Shown here: one piece after another, positions 49,001 to 57,460 of the stretch
How the letters are laid out: each line of letters starts with the position of its first letter
Numbering within the stretch: the stretch's first letter is position 1
Origin: CAVRQM01 sp963756975
Lineage (GTDB): Bacteria > Pseudomonadota > Alphaproteobacteria > Acetobacterales > Acetobacteraceae
NCBI GenBank assembly: GCA_963756975.1
Contig: CAVWPS010000002.1
Location: 1 to 64,000 of the forward strand
Direction: 5' to 3'
Length of the DNA stretch: 64,000 nt
The notes under the pieces: generated by a model
Database searches by the model: none
The model's input: the letters and a program-made list of their open reading frames with translations, nothing else
What the model was told of the DNA's origin: nothing
Position numbers and translations under genes: made by a program

Positions 49001-49250
49001 GAAGGTGCGCGGGACGGTGGTGCCGGCCTGGATCCTGAACACGCTCCCGGGCCGGCTGCCGCTGGTCGGGCGGCTGTTCTCGCCGGAGAAGGGCGGCGGC
49101 GTGGTCGCGGCGATGTTCGGCCTCGGCGGCAAACTGTCCGACCCCTCGATCGACGTGAACCCGCTCAGCCTGCTGACGCCGGGCGCGTTGCGGGGCGTGT
49201 TCGGCACCTTCACCACCCCAAAATTGCCGGAATCGCCCGGGCAACCCTGA
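46021..49250 (+). pseudogene. YhdP/AsmA-like (DUF3971) envelope protein, frameshifted
   Basis: The N-terminal 180 residues include a single transmembrane anchor (IVSALIVFAITAVLASALLVVALLARL). The remainder, to 49250, is a very long beta-rich protein with WITENITAGYADHVHVEADL, GGELHMSIHQPDEIDLAV and the AsmA-type C-terminal GVGVTKLTIPFRLTGD and LPLVGRLFSPEKGGG. YhdP, AsmA and TamB proteins bridge the periplasm and carry phospholipids toward the outer membrane. The frame shifts by one missing base near a run of six GTC triplets (46545-46562). Restoring it gives about 1076 aa. The start is GTG 46021, 17 bp from the divergent glnE start. A sequence error is likely. Confidence 0.85.
46545..46562. 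repeat. six-copy GTC microsatellite at the frameshift
   Basis: GTC is repeated six times in a row, followed by GTG. In one frame it reads poly-Ser and in the other poly-Val. The YhdP-like gene changes frame at this place, so slippage or assembly error here is plausible. Confidence 0.85.
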
Positions 49251-49360
49251 GATCGGGCATCACTGAAACGGACGACTCGCGGCGACTCGGGCTTGCGGAG
49301 TCGGGGAGGCCGGATTAACCGGGCCTTCGATTTCGCGCACACGACCGTGAGGAGGGGTGA

Positions 49361-49918
49361 TTGCCTGTCCGCCGTCCCCGCCGCATCTTTCGCGCCGGCT
49401 CGATCGCCCGCCGCGCCCGCGCCCGGCGCTCGGGCCGCATGGCGCCGAGCCTTGCCGCCGGACTGATCGCGGCCACCGTCGTCGGTGTCGTGCTGCTGCT
49501 GTCCGAACCGGCCGAGCTGTTCGGCCGCGTGCCGGTCCTGACCGGCCAGGCCAGCGCCGATCCGCTCGACACGCAAGTCATCGACGGGCAGACGCTGCGC
49601 CTCGGCACGGCGCTGGTGCGGCTGAAGGACGTGGTCTCACCGGCACGCGGCGATGCCTGCGGTCAGCGCACGGATTGCGGGATCGCGGCGGTCGAGGCGC
49701 TGGCCGAGATCGTGCGCGGCCACACGCTGCACTGCTCGCTCGATGGGCGGGACACGCGCGGGTTCGCCCAGGCGACCTGCGACGCGGCCGGCAGCGACGT
49801 CGCGACCGATCTGGTGGAGGCCGGATGGGCCCGCCCGCAGGATGGCGACGCCGCCCTGAACGCCGCCATGGCCCGCGCCCGCGCCGCCCGCCGCGGCATG
49901 TGGCAGAGCGCGCCCTAG
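49361..49918 (+). CDS. membrane-anchored thermonuclease-like (SNase) protein, possibly inactive
   Basis: The 185-residue protein has a very basic N-terminus, a transmembrane segment (LAAGLIAATVVGVVLLLS), and a C-terminal SNase-like beta-barrel: DTQVIDGQTLRLGTALVRLKDV, ALAEIVRGHTLHCSL, DLVEAGWARPQDG and ARAARRGMWQSAP. SNase enzymes cut DNA or RNA using Arg and Glu near the second motif. Here that motif (RLKDVVSPARGD) lacks the usual PE, so catalysis is doubtful. The start is TTG 49361, supported by GGAGGGG immediately upstream. ATG 49439 is an alternative. Confidence 0.72.
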   Translation: MPVRRPRRIFRAGSIARRARARRSGRMAPSLAAGLIAATVVGVVLLLSEPAELFGRVPVLTGQASADPLDTQVIDGQTLRLGTALVRLKDVVSPARGDACGQRTDCGIAAVEALAEIVRGHTLHCSLDGRDTRGFAQATCDAAGSDVATDLVEAGWARPQDGDAALNAAMARARAARRGMWQSAP

Positions 49919-50006
49919 GTCCATGCTGCACCTGCGAAGGTTGCGTGCCCGTCATCTCGGCCCTACTTGCCGGTAACGTTCAACGAATAGCAGGAAGTTC
50001 GCGCAC

Positions 50007-51302
50007 ATGACGGGCACGGCCACGATCACCATCGACGGCACCGATCAGCGCGCGACCCTGCCGCTGATCGACGGCAGCATCGGACCCCGCGTGGCCGACA
50101 TCCGCAAGATGTACGGCGAGCTCGGCATCTTCACCTACGACCCCGGCTACGGCGGCACGGCGGCGTGCGAGAGCAAGATCACCTACATCGACGGCGACGC
50201 CGGCATCCTGCTGCACCGGGGCTACCCGATCGAGCAGCTCGCCGAGCACTCGACGTTCCTCGAGGTCGCCTACCTGCTGCTGAACGGCGAGCTGCCGGAC
50301 AAGGCGCAGAGTGTGGATTTCCACGACGGCGTGATGCGCCACACCATGCTGCACGAGCAGCTTCGCAGCTTCTATTCCGGGTTCCGCCGCGACGCGCACC
50401 CGATGGCCGTGATGTGCGGCGTGGTCGGCGCGATGAGCGCGTTCTATCACGACAGCCTGCACATCGACGATCCGGATCACCGCAGAATCAGTGCGTTCCG
50501 GCTCATCGCGAAGCTGCCGACGATCGCCGCCTGGGCGTATAAATACGCGATCGGCCAGCCGTTCATCTATCCGCGCAACGACCTCGGATACGCGGAAAAC
50601 TTCCTCTACATGATGAACGCCGTGCCGGCCGAGGACTACCACGTGAACCCGATCCTGGCCCGCGCCATGGACCGGATCCTGATCCTGCACGCCGACCACG
50701 AGCAGAACGCGTCGACCAGCACGGTGCGCCTCGCGGGTTCGACCGGGGCCAACCCGTTCGCCTGCATCGCGGCCGGCATCGCGTCGCTGTGGGGGCCCGC
50801 GCATGGCGGCGCCAACGAGGCGGTGCTGCGGATGCTGACCGAGATCGGCAGCGTCGAGAACATCCCGGACTTCATCGCGCAGGTGAAGGACAAGAACAGC
50901 CACGTCCGGCTGATGGGCTTCGGGCACCGGGTCTATAAAAATTTCGACCCGCGCGCGACGATCATGGAGCGCACCTGCCGCGAGGTGCTGGGCGAGCTCG
51001 GCATCAAGGACGACCCCCTGCTCGACCTCGCGATGGAGCTCGAGCGGATCGCGCTGCACGACGAGTATTTCGTCAGCCGCAAGCTGTACCCGAACGTCGA
51101 TTTCTATTCGGGCATCATCCTGAAGGCGATGGGCTTCCCGACCAGCATGTTCACCGTGCTGTTCGCGGTGGCCCGGACCGTCGGGTGGATCAGCCAGTGG
51201 AAGGAGATGGTCGAGGATCCGGCGCAGCGGATCGGCCGCCCGCGCCAGATCTACACCGGCGCGCCGCAGCGCGATTACGTTCCGGCTTCGGACCGGGGCT
51301 GA
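50007..51302 (+). CDS. gltA: citrate synthase (type II)
   Basis: The 431-residue enzyme condenses acetyl-CoA and oxaloacetate in the TCA cycle. Signatures are FTYDPGYGGTAACESKITYIDGDAGILLHRGYPIEQLAE, the catalytic His in HADHEQNAST and GPAHGGANEAV, GFGHRVYKNFDPRA, and the catalytic Asp in VDFYSGIIL. Its length matches the NADH-sensitive hexameric class. CAGGAAG lies before the ATG. It ends at 51302 and is followed by the structured 330-bp leader. Confidence 0.98.
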   Translation: MTGTATITIDGTDQRATLPLIDGSIGPRVADIRKMYGELGIFTYDPGYGGTAACESKITYIDGDAGILLHRGYPIEQLAEHSTFLEVAYLLLNGELPDKAQSVDFHDGVMRHTMLHEQLRSFYSGFRRDAHPMAVMCGVVGAMSAFYHDSLHIDDPDHRRISAFRLIAKLPTIAAWAYKYAIGQPFIYPRNDLGYAENFLYMMNAVPAEDYHVNPILARAMDRILILHADHEQNASTSTVRLAGSTGANPFACIAAGIASLWGPAHGGANEAVLRMLTEIGSVENIPDFIAQVKDKNSHVRLMGFGHRVYKNFDPRATIMERTCREVLGELGIKDDPLLDLAMELERIALHDEYFVSRKLYPNVDFYSGIILKAMGFPTSMFTVLFAVARTVGWISQWKEMVEDPAQRIGRPRQIYTGAPQRDYVPASDRG

Positions 51303-51633
51303 GCGGGCCGCGTCACGGTATTTTTTGTTAAGTTCGGCCGGTGTGTCGTCCCGGCGAAGTTTTCCACAGGCTGTTGACAGCGACTTTCAACAAACCGTCC
51401 TAAGGTGTTCGTTCGACTCACGATTCCGTGAGACCGGATTGAGTTGATTTTCCCGGTCGAATCCGGTCGTGACGAACATATAACGTTACGGTATAGGATG
51501 CTTTGACACCAGCTTGCGAAAGCGTGGTCTTGCCAAAGACTCCAATCGAGTCAGCCACCTAGCAGCCGTCGTTGATGCTGCGTAGCTTGTGCGCGGGCCA
51601 GATAACTGGCCGCAAAGTGCAGGAGACGCGGTT
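51303..51633 (+). promoter_or_regulatory. structured, AT-richer intergenic leader with serial hairpins, candidate regulatory RNA
   Basis: This is the longest gap in the window. It holds, in order: GCTG-TTGA-CAGC (51370-51381), CTCACG-ATTC-CGTGAG (51417-51432), and a 9-bp inverted repeat GACCGGATT/AATCCGGTC (51432-51440, 51460-51468). A GCTT-GCGA-AAGC hairpin is extended by ACCA/TGGT across one bulge (51508-51528). Two mutually exclusive stems share GAC: GTCTT/AAGAC (51527-51540) and GACTC/GAGTC (51538-51552). Then come CTAGCAGC/GCTGC-G-TAG (51559-51585) and GGCCAG-ATAA-CTGGCC (51596-51611). A Shine-Dalgarno AGGAG follows at 51621. I match it to no known RNA family. Confidence 0.6.
51469..51497 (+). 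promoter_or_regulatory. candidate promoter within the structured leader
   Basis: GTGACG (51469-51474) and TATAGG (51492-51497) are 17 bp apart. Transcription would begin near 51504, just before the last five hairpins. The 9-bp inverted repeat 51432-51468 abuts the -35 box and could be an operator. A perfect TTGACA also lies at 51374, but without a good -10 box. Confidence 0.4.
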
Positions 51634-52326
51634 TTGCCGAGTGTTCAAACTCTGGATGCCCTAGTACGGACTCGCCTGCGCACATGGCCGCAACGCCCGC
51701 CCGGCTACCCGGTGGAACGTCGTGGGCGGAACTGCTGGTTTCGCGGCCGGCCGGCCCCTGCGTCAGAGCGTTACAATCCGTTCTTGAAGCTGGCGGGCAG
51801 CAATCGCTTTCGCACGATGCCGGACGGGCTCTGGCTCGCGTTCGGCGGCTCGCCTGTGGAAATCTTCGTGGACATCTTCGCGGTCGAGGCCTGCGCCACG
51901 GTCAGCAACCTGCTGGACAAACGCTCCCGCTTCGCCCCCTCCACGCATTCCCTGGTCGCCGTCTGTCCGATCAGATGGCTGCTCGGCCACGCCGACAAGC
52001 AGAACCCGATCCCCCGCTGGCGCGAAATCGGGCTGCTGCGGGCCGAGCCCGTGGAGCCGCTGATCGTGCCGGTGCGCGACATCAGGGTGATGTACGCGCT
52101 GCAATCCCGCCACTACGCCGGGTTCGTGGCGACGCAGGTGCCCCACCCGCATGAGTATTTCGTGCCGATGGACGCGCTGACCGCCGAGGACGCGCCACAG
52201 GATCCGGCGATGCGGGCGCTGGTCGCGCGGGCGGCGACGAGTGCCAATTTCTGGCACTCCCCGGATTGCCGGGTGCCGGATCTGCGGTTTCCAGCGTTCA
52301 GGATGCCGGATTTGCGGGCGGCCTGA
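51634..52326 (+). CDS. protein of unknown family (230 aa) behind a structured leader
   Basis: I do not recognise this protein. It is soluble and has no signal peptide or membrane segment. The central 140 residues look conserved in character (RYNPFLKLAGSNRFRTMPDG, GGSPVEIFVDIFAVEACATV, FVATQVPHPHEYFVPMD), with aromatic residues and mixed alpha/beta. The C-terminus carries a near-repeat PDLRFPAFRMPDLR. Start TTG 51634 is chosen because AGGAG (51621-51625) lies 8 nt upstream. GTG 51589 is open in frame but sits inside the hairpin array. The first codons are less GC-rich than the rest. The gene stands alone on its strand, 92 bp before the racemase. Confidence 0.75.
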   Translation: MPSVQTLDALVRTRLRTWPQRPPGYPVERRGRNCWFRGRPAPASERYNPFLKLAGSNRFRTMPDGLWLAFGGSPVEIFVDIFAVEACATVSNLLDKRSRFAPSTHSLVAVCPIRWLLGHADKQNPIPRWREIGLLRAEPVEPLIVPVRDIRVMYALQSRHYAGFVATQVPHPHEYFVPMDALTAEDAPQDPAMRALVARAATSANFWHSPDCRVPDLRFPAFRMPDLRAA

Positions 52327-52418
52327 GGACCCCGCCCCGGCGCTCCTTGACGGGGAGGCGCGACACGCGGCGGGGACTAGATTGCCAAGCCAACGGGCGG
52401 CGGCGTAACCACCGCCCG

Positions 52419-53198
52419 ATGATCGATCACGAGCACGGGCGTATGCTGGGCGTCCTCGGCGCCATGGGCCCGCTGGCCAGCGCCCAGTTCATGACGCGGC
52501 TCACCCTGCTGACCGACGCCGATTGCGACCAGGCCCATGTCCCCGCGATCTTGTGGTCCGATCCGCGCATCCCGGACCGGGGTCCGGCGCTGCTCGGCGT
52601 GCGCGGGGCCGAAGACCCGCGCCCTGCCCTGCTCGCCGCCGTGCGCGGCCTGCGGGCGGCCGGCTGCGGCGCGCTGGCGATCCCGTGCAACACCGTCCAT
52701 GGCTGGGCCGACCTGCTGGGCTCGCAGGGGATGGAGCTGCTGCACATCGTCGACGCGGCCGGGCGCGACCTCGCGCGCGAAGTGCCGCCGGGCTCGCGCA
52801 TCGGCATCATCGGCACCACCGCCACGCTGGCGCTCAAGCTGTATCCGGCCGGCCTCGCCCGGTACGGCCACAGCTTCCTCGAGCCGACCGAGGAGGAAAC
52901 GGCGCAGCTGGTCATGCCGGCGATCGCGGCGGTCAAGGGCAACCGCGTCGCCGAAAGCTTCGCCCCGATCGCCGAGGTCACCCGCCGGCTGGTCGCGCGC
53001 GGGGCCGACGCCGTCATCCTCGGCTGCACCGAGCTGCCGATCAGCCTGTTATGGGGCGACCGGGGCGCGGCCGAACTCCGGTCGTTCGGGGCACCGGTGA
53101 TCGACACGATCGACGCGCTGTGCCGCGCCTCCATCGCGTGGTCGCGCGGGACCGCGACAACCAGCCAAGCGTTGGCCCCGATGTTGCAGACGGCGTGA
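52419..53198 (+). CDS. aspartate/glutamate racemase family protein
   Basis: The 259-residue protein has the two-domain pseudo-symmetric racemase fold. The N-terminus is MLGVLGAMGPLASAQFMTRL, the first catalytic Cys is C90 in AIPCNTVHGW, and the second is C203 in LGCTELPISLL. Both acid/base cysteines are intact, so it should interconvert L- and D-forms of aspartate, glutamate or a related amino acid. Its stop overlaps the GTG of the ATP-grasp gene by 4 nt (53195-53198), tying it to the cassette downstream. ATG 52443 is a second possible start. It is not MurI-like in its N-terminus and more resembles the YgeA/aspartate racemase branch. Confidence 0.9.
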   Translation: MIDHEHGRMLGVLGAMGPLASAQFMTRLTLLTDADCDQAHVPAILWSDPRIPDRGPALLGVRGAEDPRPALLAAVRGLRAAGCGALAIPCNTVHGWADLLGSQGMELLHIVDAAGRDLAREVPPGSRIGIIGTTATLALKLYPAGLARYGHSFLEPTEEETAQLVMPAIAAVKGNRVAESFAPIAEVTRRLVARGADAVILGCTELPISLLWGDRGAAELRSFGAPVIDTIDALCRASIAWSRGTATTSQALAPMLQTA

Positions 53199-54712
53199 GC
53201 GAATATCCGGAGCGAACAGCGAATTTGGATCGGGCGATTTTGAACCAGGGATTGAATTTGTCCGTGCTCGGCGGGTACGACCCGGGCGGCTTCTACTGCG
53301 AGATGATGAGCGATCCGGCCAACCAGCCGGTGCGCGACCGCCTCGGGCGGCTGACGGTCGGCGCGTTGCAGCATCGCGCGGCGGCGGCGGAGGCGGAACT
53401 CTACAATCTCGGCATCACGTTCACCGTCTATTCGGACAAGGATTCGATCGACCGGATTTTGCCGTTCGACGTGATCCCGCGCCTGATCCAGGCCCAGGAA
53501 TGGGCGCATATCGAGGCGGGCGTGGTGCAGCGGATCACCGCGATCAACCTGTTCCTGCACGATGTCTACCATGACCAGAACATCCTCAACGACGGCGTCG
53601 TCCCGCGCGACCTCGTGCTGGGCAACGCCAATTATCGCCCCGTCATGCGGGGTCTGGACCTGCCGCACGGCACCTATGTCCATATTTGCGGCACCGACCT
53701 CGTGCGCGACCAGCACGGGACGTTCATGGTGCTCGAGGACAACGCGCGCACGCCGTCGGGCGTCAGCTACGTCATCGAAAACCGCCACATGATGCAGCGC
53801 GCGTTTCCGGACCTGCTGGACGCGATGGGGCTGCGGCCGGTCGAGAATTACGGCCTGCAGCTCGCGTCCGCGATGGAACAGCTCGCACCCGCCCGGATCG
53901 AGCATCCGCGCGTCGTGCTGCTGTCGCCCGGCACCTACAACTCGGCCTTCTTCGAGCACGTGTTCCTCGCGCGCGAGATGGGCGTGCCGCTGGTCGAGGG
54001 CCGCGATCTGGTGGTCGAGGACGACCGGGTCTGGATGCGGACCACCGGCGGGCTGTCGCCGGTCGACGTGATCTATCGCCGGATCAACGACGACTACCTC
54101 GATCCGGAAGTGTTCAAGGCCGACAGCACGCTCGGCGTCGCCGGGCTGATGCGGGCGTACCGCGCCGGCAACGTGCAGCTCGCGAACGCGGTCGGCACCG
54201 GTGTGGCCGACGACAAGGCGGTCTACGCCTACATGCCGCGCATCATCCGCTACTATCTCGGGCAGGACGCGATCCTGCCGAACGTCGAGACGCATATCTG
54301 CCGCGAGCCGGAGGCGCTGGCCTACACGCTGGCGCACCTGTCCGAACTGGTGGTCAAGCCGGTCGGCGAGGCCGGCGGCTACGGCATCACGATCGGCCCG
54401 CAAGCGAGCGCCGCCGAGCTGGAGGCGTGCCGCGCCAGCCTGCTCGCCGACCCGGCCAACTACATCAGCCAGCCCTGCATCAGCCTGTCGGTGGCACCGA
54501 CCCTGATCGACGGCAAGATCGAGCCGCGCCACGTCGATCTGCGGCCGTTCGCGATCACCGGGGCGAAAACCTGGGTGCTGCCGGGCGGCCTGACGCGCGT
54601 CGCACTCCGGCGCGGCACGCTGGTCGTGAACTCGTCGCAGGGCGGCGGGTCCAAGGACACCTGGGTGGTCGAAGGCCCGTCTGTGACTGAAGGCCCGTCG
54701 ACCGGTGGTTGA
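53195..54712 (+). CDS. circularly permuted ATP-grasp protein (DUF404/DUF407, COG2308)
   Basis: The 505-residue protein shows GYDPGGFYCEMM near the N-terminus, then QRITAINLFLHDVYHDQNIL, the ATP-binding FMVLEDNARTPSGVSYVIENR, PVDVIYRRINDDYLDP, and ELVVKPVGEAGGYG near the C-terminus. Family members are ATP-grasp amidoligase-like enzymes expected to form amide bonds between carboxylates and amines. None in this branch has a settled product. The start is GTG 53195, coupled to the racemase. The stop overlaps the alpha-E gene by 8 nt. This is the first gene of the classic four-gene set that follows. Confidence 0.92.
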   Translation: MSEYPERTANLDRAILNQGLNLSVLGGYDPGGFYCEMMSDPANQPVRDRLGRLTVGALQHRAAAAEAELYNLGITFTVYSDKDSIDRILPFDVIPRLIQAQEWAHIEAGVVQRITAINLFLHDVYHDQNILNDGVVPRDLVLGNANYRPVMRGLDLPHGTYVHICGTDLVRDQHGTFMVLEDNARTPSGVSYVIENRHMMQRAFPDLLDAMGLRPVENYGLQLASAMEQLAPARIEHPRVVLLSPGTYNSAFFEHVFLAREMGVPLVEGRDLVVEDDRVWMRTTGGLSPVDVIYRRINDDYLDPEVFKADSTLGVAGLMRAYRAGNVQLANAVGTGVADDKAVYAYMPRIIRYYLGQDAILPNVETHICREPEALAYTLAHLSELVVKPVGEAGGYGITIGPQASAAELEACRASLLADPANYISQPCISLSVAPTLIDGKIEPRHVDLRPFAITGAKTWVLPGGLTRVALRRGTLVVNSSQGGGSKDTWVVEGPSVTEGPSTGG

Positions 54713-55694
54713 AACACTCCTCGCGCGGTCGGCCGACGACCTGTTCTGGCTGGCCCGCTATGTCGAGCGGACCGAGAACCTCGCCCGCATCCTGGACGTC
54801 AACGAGACGTTCTCGCGCGATAGCCGGGGCGGCCAGAACTGGCGCTCGATCGTCGAACTGTTTTCCGACGAGGACCGGTTTTTCGCCCGCTACAAGAACG
54901 CCGACACCGATAGCGTCATCCGGTTCTATGTCAGCGACACGGCCAACCCGACCTCGATCGTAAGCGGCATCCGCTCGGCGCGGGAGAATGCGCGCGCGCT
55001 GCGGCCGCTGATCTCGACCGAGATGTGGGTGCAGCTCAACGTGTTCCACAACCGGCTGTCGCAGCTCAGCCCGTCCGAGCTCGCACCCGGCCAGCGCAAC
55101 CTGCTGCTGACCGAGGTCAAGGAGGCGTGCCAGACCCATACCGGGATCACCGACGGCACGTTCTATCGCGACCAGGGCTGGTATTTCTACCAGATGGGCC
55201 GGCTGATCGAGCGCGGCGACCAGATCACCCGGCTGCTCGACATGAAATACCACATGCTGCTGCCGCGCGAGGCGGAGATCGGCTCGCCGCTCGATGTCAG
55301 CCAGTGGAACGCGCTGCTTCGCTCCGCCGCCGGATACCACGCGTACCGGCGGCTGCATTCGGGGGCGATGACGGCCTCGCAGGTGGCGGGCTTCCTGCTG
55401 CTGAACCGCCGCTTCCCGCGCTCGCTGTATTTGTGCGTGCGCGAGACCGAGATGCTGCTCTCCGAACTCCGCACCCGCTATTCGCTGCGGCCGGGCAACC
55501 AGGCGGCCGAGGTGCTCGACGGGTTGCGGGCCCTGCTCAGCACGCTGTCGATCACCGAAATCCTGACCCAGGGACTGCACGAATTCCTAGACCTCATGCA
55601 GGTCCGCCTGATCGAGGTCAGCCGGCATCTGAGCTACGCGTTCTTCGGCCGCGGCGAACAGAGCCAGTCGCAATCGCAATGGCAGAGCGGTTGA
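54705..55694 (+). CDS. alpha-E domain protein (DUF403, COG2307)
   Basis: This 329-residue, almost wholly alpha-helical protein opens LLARSADDLFWLARYVERTENLARILDVNE, which is diagnostic for the alpha-E family, and contains FYQMGRLIERGDQITRLLDMKY. It always accompanies the ATP-grasp protein and is thought to be its structural or catalytic partner. The start is GTG 54705, overlapping the previous gene by 8 nt. The end overlaps the next gene by 16 nt. The C-terminus is a Gln/Ser-rich tail (EQSQSQSQWQSG). Confidence 0.93.
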   Translation: MVETLLARSADDLFWLARYVERTENLARILDVNETFSRDSRGGQNWRSIVELFSDEDRFFARYKNADTDSVIRFYVSDTANPTSIVSGIRSARENARALRPLISTEMWVQLNVFHNRLSQLSPSELAPGQRNLLLTEVKEACQTHTGITDGTFYRDQGWYFYQMGRLIERGDQITRLLDMKYHMLLPREAEIGSPLDVSQWNALLRSAAGYHAYRRLHSGAMTASQVAGFLLLNRRFPRSLYLCVRETEMLLSELRTRYSLRPGNQAAEVLDGLRALLSTLSITEILTQGLHEFLDLMQVRLIEVSRHLSYAFFGRGEQSQSQSQWQSG

Positions 55695-56608
55695 CCGTGC
55701 CGATCCTCAACGTCCACCACGTCACGACGTATCGCTACCGTCAGCCGGTGCTGCTCGGCGAGCACCGGATGATGTTCCGGCCGCGCGACAGCCACGACCA
55801 GAAGCTGCTCGAGAGCCGGCTCGTCATCACGCCGGAGCCGGCCGGCATTCGCTGGACGCAGGACGTGTTCGGCAATTCGGTGGCGCATGCGCGGTTCGCC
55901 GGCCGTGCGTCGGAGCTTGTGTTCGACAGCACGATCCGGCTCGAGCACTCCGCCCAGCACGCGACCGATTTCACGATCGAGGAGCACGCGGAGGCGATCC
56001 CGTTCAGCTACGGCGCCGACGAAGCGCCCGACCTGCTGCGCTCGGTCGAGCGGCAATACGCCGATCCGAAGCGCGCCGTCGATCGCTGGGCGCGCCGCTT
56101 CCTGCGCCGCGACGGCACCACGCGCACGCGCGAATTGCTGGCCGAGATGACGCACGCGATCCGCCGCGACTTCACCTATATCGGGCGCGAGGAACGGGGC
56201 ACGCAGGATCCGGCGGCCACGCTGCGGCTCGGCAGCGGCACGTGCCGCGACTTCGCCGTGCTGATGATGGAGGCGGCCCGCTCGCTCGGCCTCGCGGCGC
56301 GGTTCGTGTCGGGCTACCTGCACTCGCCCGGCAGCGAAAACCGGCGCGGCGGCGGGGCGACGCACGCCTGGCTGCAAATCTACCTCCCCGGTGCCGGCTG
56401 GGTCGAGTTCGATCCGACCAACGGCATCGTCGGCAGCCGCGACCTGATCCGCGTCGCCGTGGTGCGCGACGCGGCGCACGCGGTGCCGCTGTCCGGCACC
56501 TGGACGGGCTTCCCGTCCGACAGCCTCGGGATGACCGTCTCGGTCTCGGTCACCGCCGAACCCGAACCCGCCAACGCCGCCGCGCAAATCTTTAGGACAC
56601 CGGCATGA
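55679..56608 (+). CDS. transglutaminase-like protein, first of two (COG1305)
   Basis: The 309-residue cytoplasmic protein has an N-terminal beta domain (LNVHHVTTYRYRQPVLLGEHRMM) and a transglutaminase-like cysteine peptidase core. The triad is complete: C189 in GSGTCRDFA, H229 in THAWLQIYLPGAGW, D245 in FDPTNG. Such enzymes hydrolyse or rearrange amide bonds. In this cassette they are proposed to act on the product of the ATP-grasp enzyme. ATG 55679 (MAERLTVP) overlaps the alpha-E gene. The end overlaps the next gene by 4 nt. Confidence 0.92.
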   Translation: MAERLTVPILNVHHVTTYRYRQPVLLGEHRMMFRPRDSHDQKLLESRLVITPEPAGIRWTQDVFGNSVAHARFAGRASELVFDSTIRLEHSAQHATDFTIEEHAEAIPFSYGADEAPDLLRSVERQYADPKRAVDRWARRFLRRDGTTRTRELLAEMTHAIRRDFTYIGREERGTQDPAATLRLGSGTCRDFAVLMMEAARSLGLAARFVSGYLHSPGSENRRGGGATHAWLQIYLPGAGWVEFDPTNGIVGSRDLIRVAVVRDAAHAVPLSGTWTGFPSDSLGMTVSVSVTAEPEPANAAAQIFRTPA

Positions 56609-57414
56609 AAATCCGCTGCGGTTATGAAATCATCTACGACTGCCCCCGTGCGACGCCGATGATGCTGATGCTGAGCACGCTGCCGGAGCTGGCGCCGGAG
56701 CTGTTGTCGCCCGACACCGTCACGTTCGATCCGCCGATCCCGTCCACGACGTATCGCGACATGTTCGGCAACACGGTCCACCGGATCGTGGCACCCGTTG
56801 GCCGGCTGGTCATCACCAACGATTTCCTGGTGCACGACGACGGCGAGCTCGACGAGCGGGCGCCCGACGCGGAGATGATCCCGGTCGAGAACCTGCCGGA
56901 CGACGCGCTGGTCTACCTGCTCGGCAGCCGGTACTGCGAGACCGACCGGATGAGCGACATCGCGTGGTCGCTGTTCGGGCACATCAAGGACGGTTGGGCG
57001 CGGGTGCAGGCGATTTGCGAATTCACCCATGACCGGATCACGTTCGGCTACGAGTTCGCGCGGCCGACGAAGACCGCGTTCGACGCCTACACCGAGCGGC
57101 AGGGCGTATGCCGCGACTTCGCCCATCTGGCGGTGACGCTGTGCCGCTGCATGAACGTGCCGGCCCGGTATTGCACCGGCTATCTGGGCGATATCGGCGT
57201 GCCGGTCGGTGCCACCCCGATGGATTTCAGCGGCTGGTTCGAGGCGTATCTGGGCGGCCGCTGGTACACGTTCGACGCGCGCCATTCGATTCCGCGCATC
57301 GGGCGGATCCTGATGGGACGCGGGCGGGACGCGACCGACGTCGCGATCAGCACGACGTTCGGCTCGTGCACGCTGGCCGGGTTCAAGGTGATTACGGACG
57401 AAGTGCCGGAGTGA
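56605..57414 (+). CDS. transglutaminase-like protein, second of two
   Basis: The 269-residue protein starts MKIRCGYEIIYDCPRATPMMLML and has the transglutaminase core with C169 in GVCRDFAHLA and D224 in YTFDARH. Where the classical His is expected the sequence is DFSGWFEAY, so residue 209 is Ser. I recall Ser at this place in other members of this subfamily, so loss of activity should not be assumed. It is the last gene of the cassette and is followed by a hairpin at 57420-57454. Confidence 0.9.
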   Translation: MKIRCGYEIIYDCPRATPMMLMLSTLPELAPELLSPDTVTFDPPIPSTTYRDMFGNTVHRIVAPVGRLVITNDFLVHDDGELDERAPDAEMIPVENLPDDALVYLLGSRYCETDRMSDIAWSLFGHIKDGWARVQAICEFTHDRITFGYEFARPTKTAFDAYTERQGVCRDFAHLAVTLCRCMNVPARYCTGYLGDIGVPVGATPMDFSGWFEAYLGGRWYTFDARHSIPRIGRILMGRGRDATDVAISTTFGSCTLAGFKVITDEVPE

Positions 57415-57419
57415 CATTG

Positions 57420-57454
57420 CCGTCTCCCTCGCCCGGACCGGGAGAGGGAGACGG
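57420..57454. terminator. bidirectional hairpin between convergent genes
   Basis: CCGTCTCCCTC (57420-57430) and GAGGGAGACGG (57444-57454) form an 11-bp perfect stem, with CCGG/CCGG pairing possible inside. It begins 5 bp after one stop and ends 6 bp before the other. No T-run is present, so it may act as a protective or Rho-linked end rather than a classical terminator. Confidence 0.6.
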
Positions 57455-57460
57455 ATGCCG

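Noticed and set aside
46038..49244. 1068-aa uninterrupted open frame antisense to the YhdP-like gene
   Set aside because: It is longer than the interrupted sense frame, but the sense strand has a membrane anchor and AsmA-type motifs, while the antisense product is low-complexity.
51360..51369. TTTTCCACA resembling a DnaA box, raising the thought of a replication origin
   Set aside because: Only one box is present, without the AT-rich unwinding region or a cluster of boxes, and no dnaA, parA or hemE neighbour is seen.
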